A DNA stretch of 64,000 nt, from NCBI RefSeq assembly GCF_029893635.1, contig NZ_JARXYR010000002.1, positions 62,001 through 126,000 on the forward strand, given 5' to 3'. The notes beneath the pieces are model-generated. The model was given only the letters and a program-made list of their open reading frames with translations, was not told the origin of the DNA and did no database searches. This DNA comes from Variovorax sp. TBS-050B (GTDB taxonomy: Bacteria; Pseudomonadota; Gammaproteobacteria; Burkholderiales; Burkholderiaceae_C). Within the stretch, counting starts at the first letter, position 1; every line of letters starts with the position of its first letter. This document shows, one piece after another, positions 63,143-64,000 of the stretch. A program made the position numbers and the translations under genes.

Positions 63143-63829
63143 TTATTCGTTTTCGAGCATGGATCGGATCAGCGGGATGGTGATCGCGCGCTGGGTCTGC
63201 AGGGCATAGCCGTCGAGCTGGCTCAGCAGCTCCATGAGGCTGCCGAGGTCGCGGCTGAAGCGGTGCAGCATGTAGTCGAGCACCTCGTCCGACAGCATCA
63301 CGCCGCGCGCGTCGGCGGCCTGGCGCAGCACCGCGCGGCGTTCGCTTTCGCTCAGCACCTGCAGGTGGAACACATGGCCCCAGCCGAGCCGGGTGCGGAG
63401 GTCCTCGCGCAGCGGCAGGTCGGCCGGCGGCAGCGCGCCGGCCGCCACCACGCCGCGCTGCAGGGTCTGCGCATTGACGAACCAGTTGAAGGCCGCGTGC
63501 TGCTGCACGGCGGTGTAGAGGTGCACGTCGTCGAGCAGCACGGCGCCCCAGCGCTCGTCGAACTCGGGCGGCTCGAGCAGGCCGGCATGCAGCCAGCCCA
63601 CGCTCGCGCCCTGCTCGCGCAGTGCGACGCGCACCGATTCGAGCAGATGGGTCTTGCCGCTGGCGCTTTCGCCCCAAAGATAGGTGGGCACCGGCGAGTG
63701 CAGCACGGGGCTGCCGGCGCTGCCCGCCCAGACTTGCAGGTGGCGCAGCGCCGCCTCGTTCGGGCCGGCAAAGAAAGCGTCGAAGCTGGGGCCCGTCGCA
63801 ATGCCGATATCGAGCGCGAGCTGTTTCAT
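63143..63829 (-). CDS. hda: DnaA regulatory inactivator Hda
   Basis: 228 residues from ATG 63827-63829 (MKQLALDIGI holds the clamp-binding QLALDI motif); a start 5 codons upstream at 63844 is possible. AAA+ domain related to DnaA without domain IV: Walker A-like GESASGKTHLLES, Walker B LLDDVHLY and sensor regions. With the DNA clamp it stimulates DnaA-ATP hydrolysis and prevents re-initiation. Confidence 0.93.
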   Translation of the reverse strand: MKQLALDIGIATGPSFDAFFAGPNEAALRHLQVWAGSAGSPVLHSPVPTYLWGESASGKTHLLESVRVALREQGASVGWLHAGLLEPPEFDERWGAVLLDDVHLYTAVQQHAAFNWFVNAQTLQRGVVAAGALPPADLPLREDLRTRLGWGHVFHLQVLSESERRAVLRQAADARGVMLSDEVLDYMLHRFSRDLGSLMELLSQLDGYALQTQRAITIPLIRSMLENE

Positions 63830-63958
63830 CCCGGGAAGGTTCATGGAGGGGGCCGCTGAGGCCCTTAAAATCAACAGGAATTCTATCGGCCCGGCCGCTT
63901 CGGTTGCCGGCGCCTCCACCCTCGCCTCCTTTCCCGCCCTTCCCGACACCGTCCGACC

Positions 63959-64000
63959 ATGACTTCCCCCACGCCCACCCCGCTCAGCTACAAGGACGCC
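63959..64000 (+). CDS. purM: purM, first 14 codons (cut by window end)
   Basis: Starts at ATG 63959-63961 and reads MTSPTPTPLSYKDA before the window ends. The LSYKDAG-type N-terminus, and the divergent location next to hda, are typical for phosphoribosylformylglycinamidine cyclo-ligase (purM) in this group of bacteria. Identification rests on only 14 residues and context. Confidence 0.6.
   Translation, partial: MTSPTPTPLSYKDA

Overview
The window is GC-rich DNA from a chromosome whose gene content and order point to a betaproteobacterium of the family Comamonadaceae, most likely Variovorax or a close relative. The evidence is the housekeeping blocks rpsP-rimM-trmD-rplS, orn / M48 protease / phhB / rsgA, hisC / CobD-like / Nudix and hda-pcnB-folK, together with protein sequences typical of that group. 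There is no phage, insertion sequence, rRNA or CRISPR array.

Layout. (1) 1-2249, plus strand: the end of a sensor histidine kinase and its NarL-type response regulator. (2) 2334-13169, minus strand: one long tad/cpa operon for a Flp (type IVb) pilus. Its transcription order is a tiny Flp-like pilin missed by length cut-offs, prepilin peptidase, CpaB, secretin, lipoprotein, two Flp pilins, TadG, two TadE-like minor pilins, TadZ, TadA, TadB and TadC. (3) 13396-15803: a lone SDR, tRNA-Lys(CTT) with clear promoter and terminator, a sparsely coding stretch with small ORFs and hairpins, and a repressor-like HTH gene with a candidate self-operator. (4) 15810-41694, minus strand: a large catabolic locus with a MarR gene at each end. 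It encodes an ABC uptake system with three paralogous binding proteins, two Rieske dioxygenase alpha/beta pairs with one reductase, two acyl-CoA ligases, several SDRs, a cyclase-family hydrolase, a DUF35-SDR fusion next to a thiolase lacking its catalytic Cys, and an IorA/IorB 2-oxoacid oxidoreductase. The gene content resembles the iad auxin (indole-3-acetate) degradation locus known from Variovorax. A chemically coherent route can be proposed: ring oxidation, CoA activation, retro-aldol removal of acetyl-CoA to give isatin, hydrolysis to isatinate, and oxidative decarboxylation to an anthraniloyl compound. (5) 42361-46109, minus strand: a second small catabolic operon (quinone oxidoreductase, alpha/beta hydrolase with an altered nucleophile, hydroxyacyl-CoA dehydrogenase, opine-dehydrogenase-like enzyme). 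(6) 46324-64000: core genes for RNA metabolism, ribosome and tRNA maturation, histidine and folate synthesis, phosphate uptake and replication control, ending in the first codons of purM.

Three genes (a dioxygenase beta subunit, an acyl-CoA ligase and the normally essential trmD) each carry a single extra base in a short homopolymer. Because trmD is among them, uncorrected sequencing indels are the most economical explanation. Intergenic gaps in the catabolic locus carry three long inverted-repeat elements, one REPIN-like and two of a second family.
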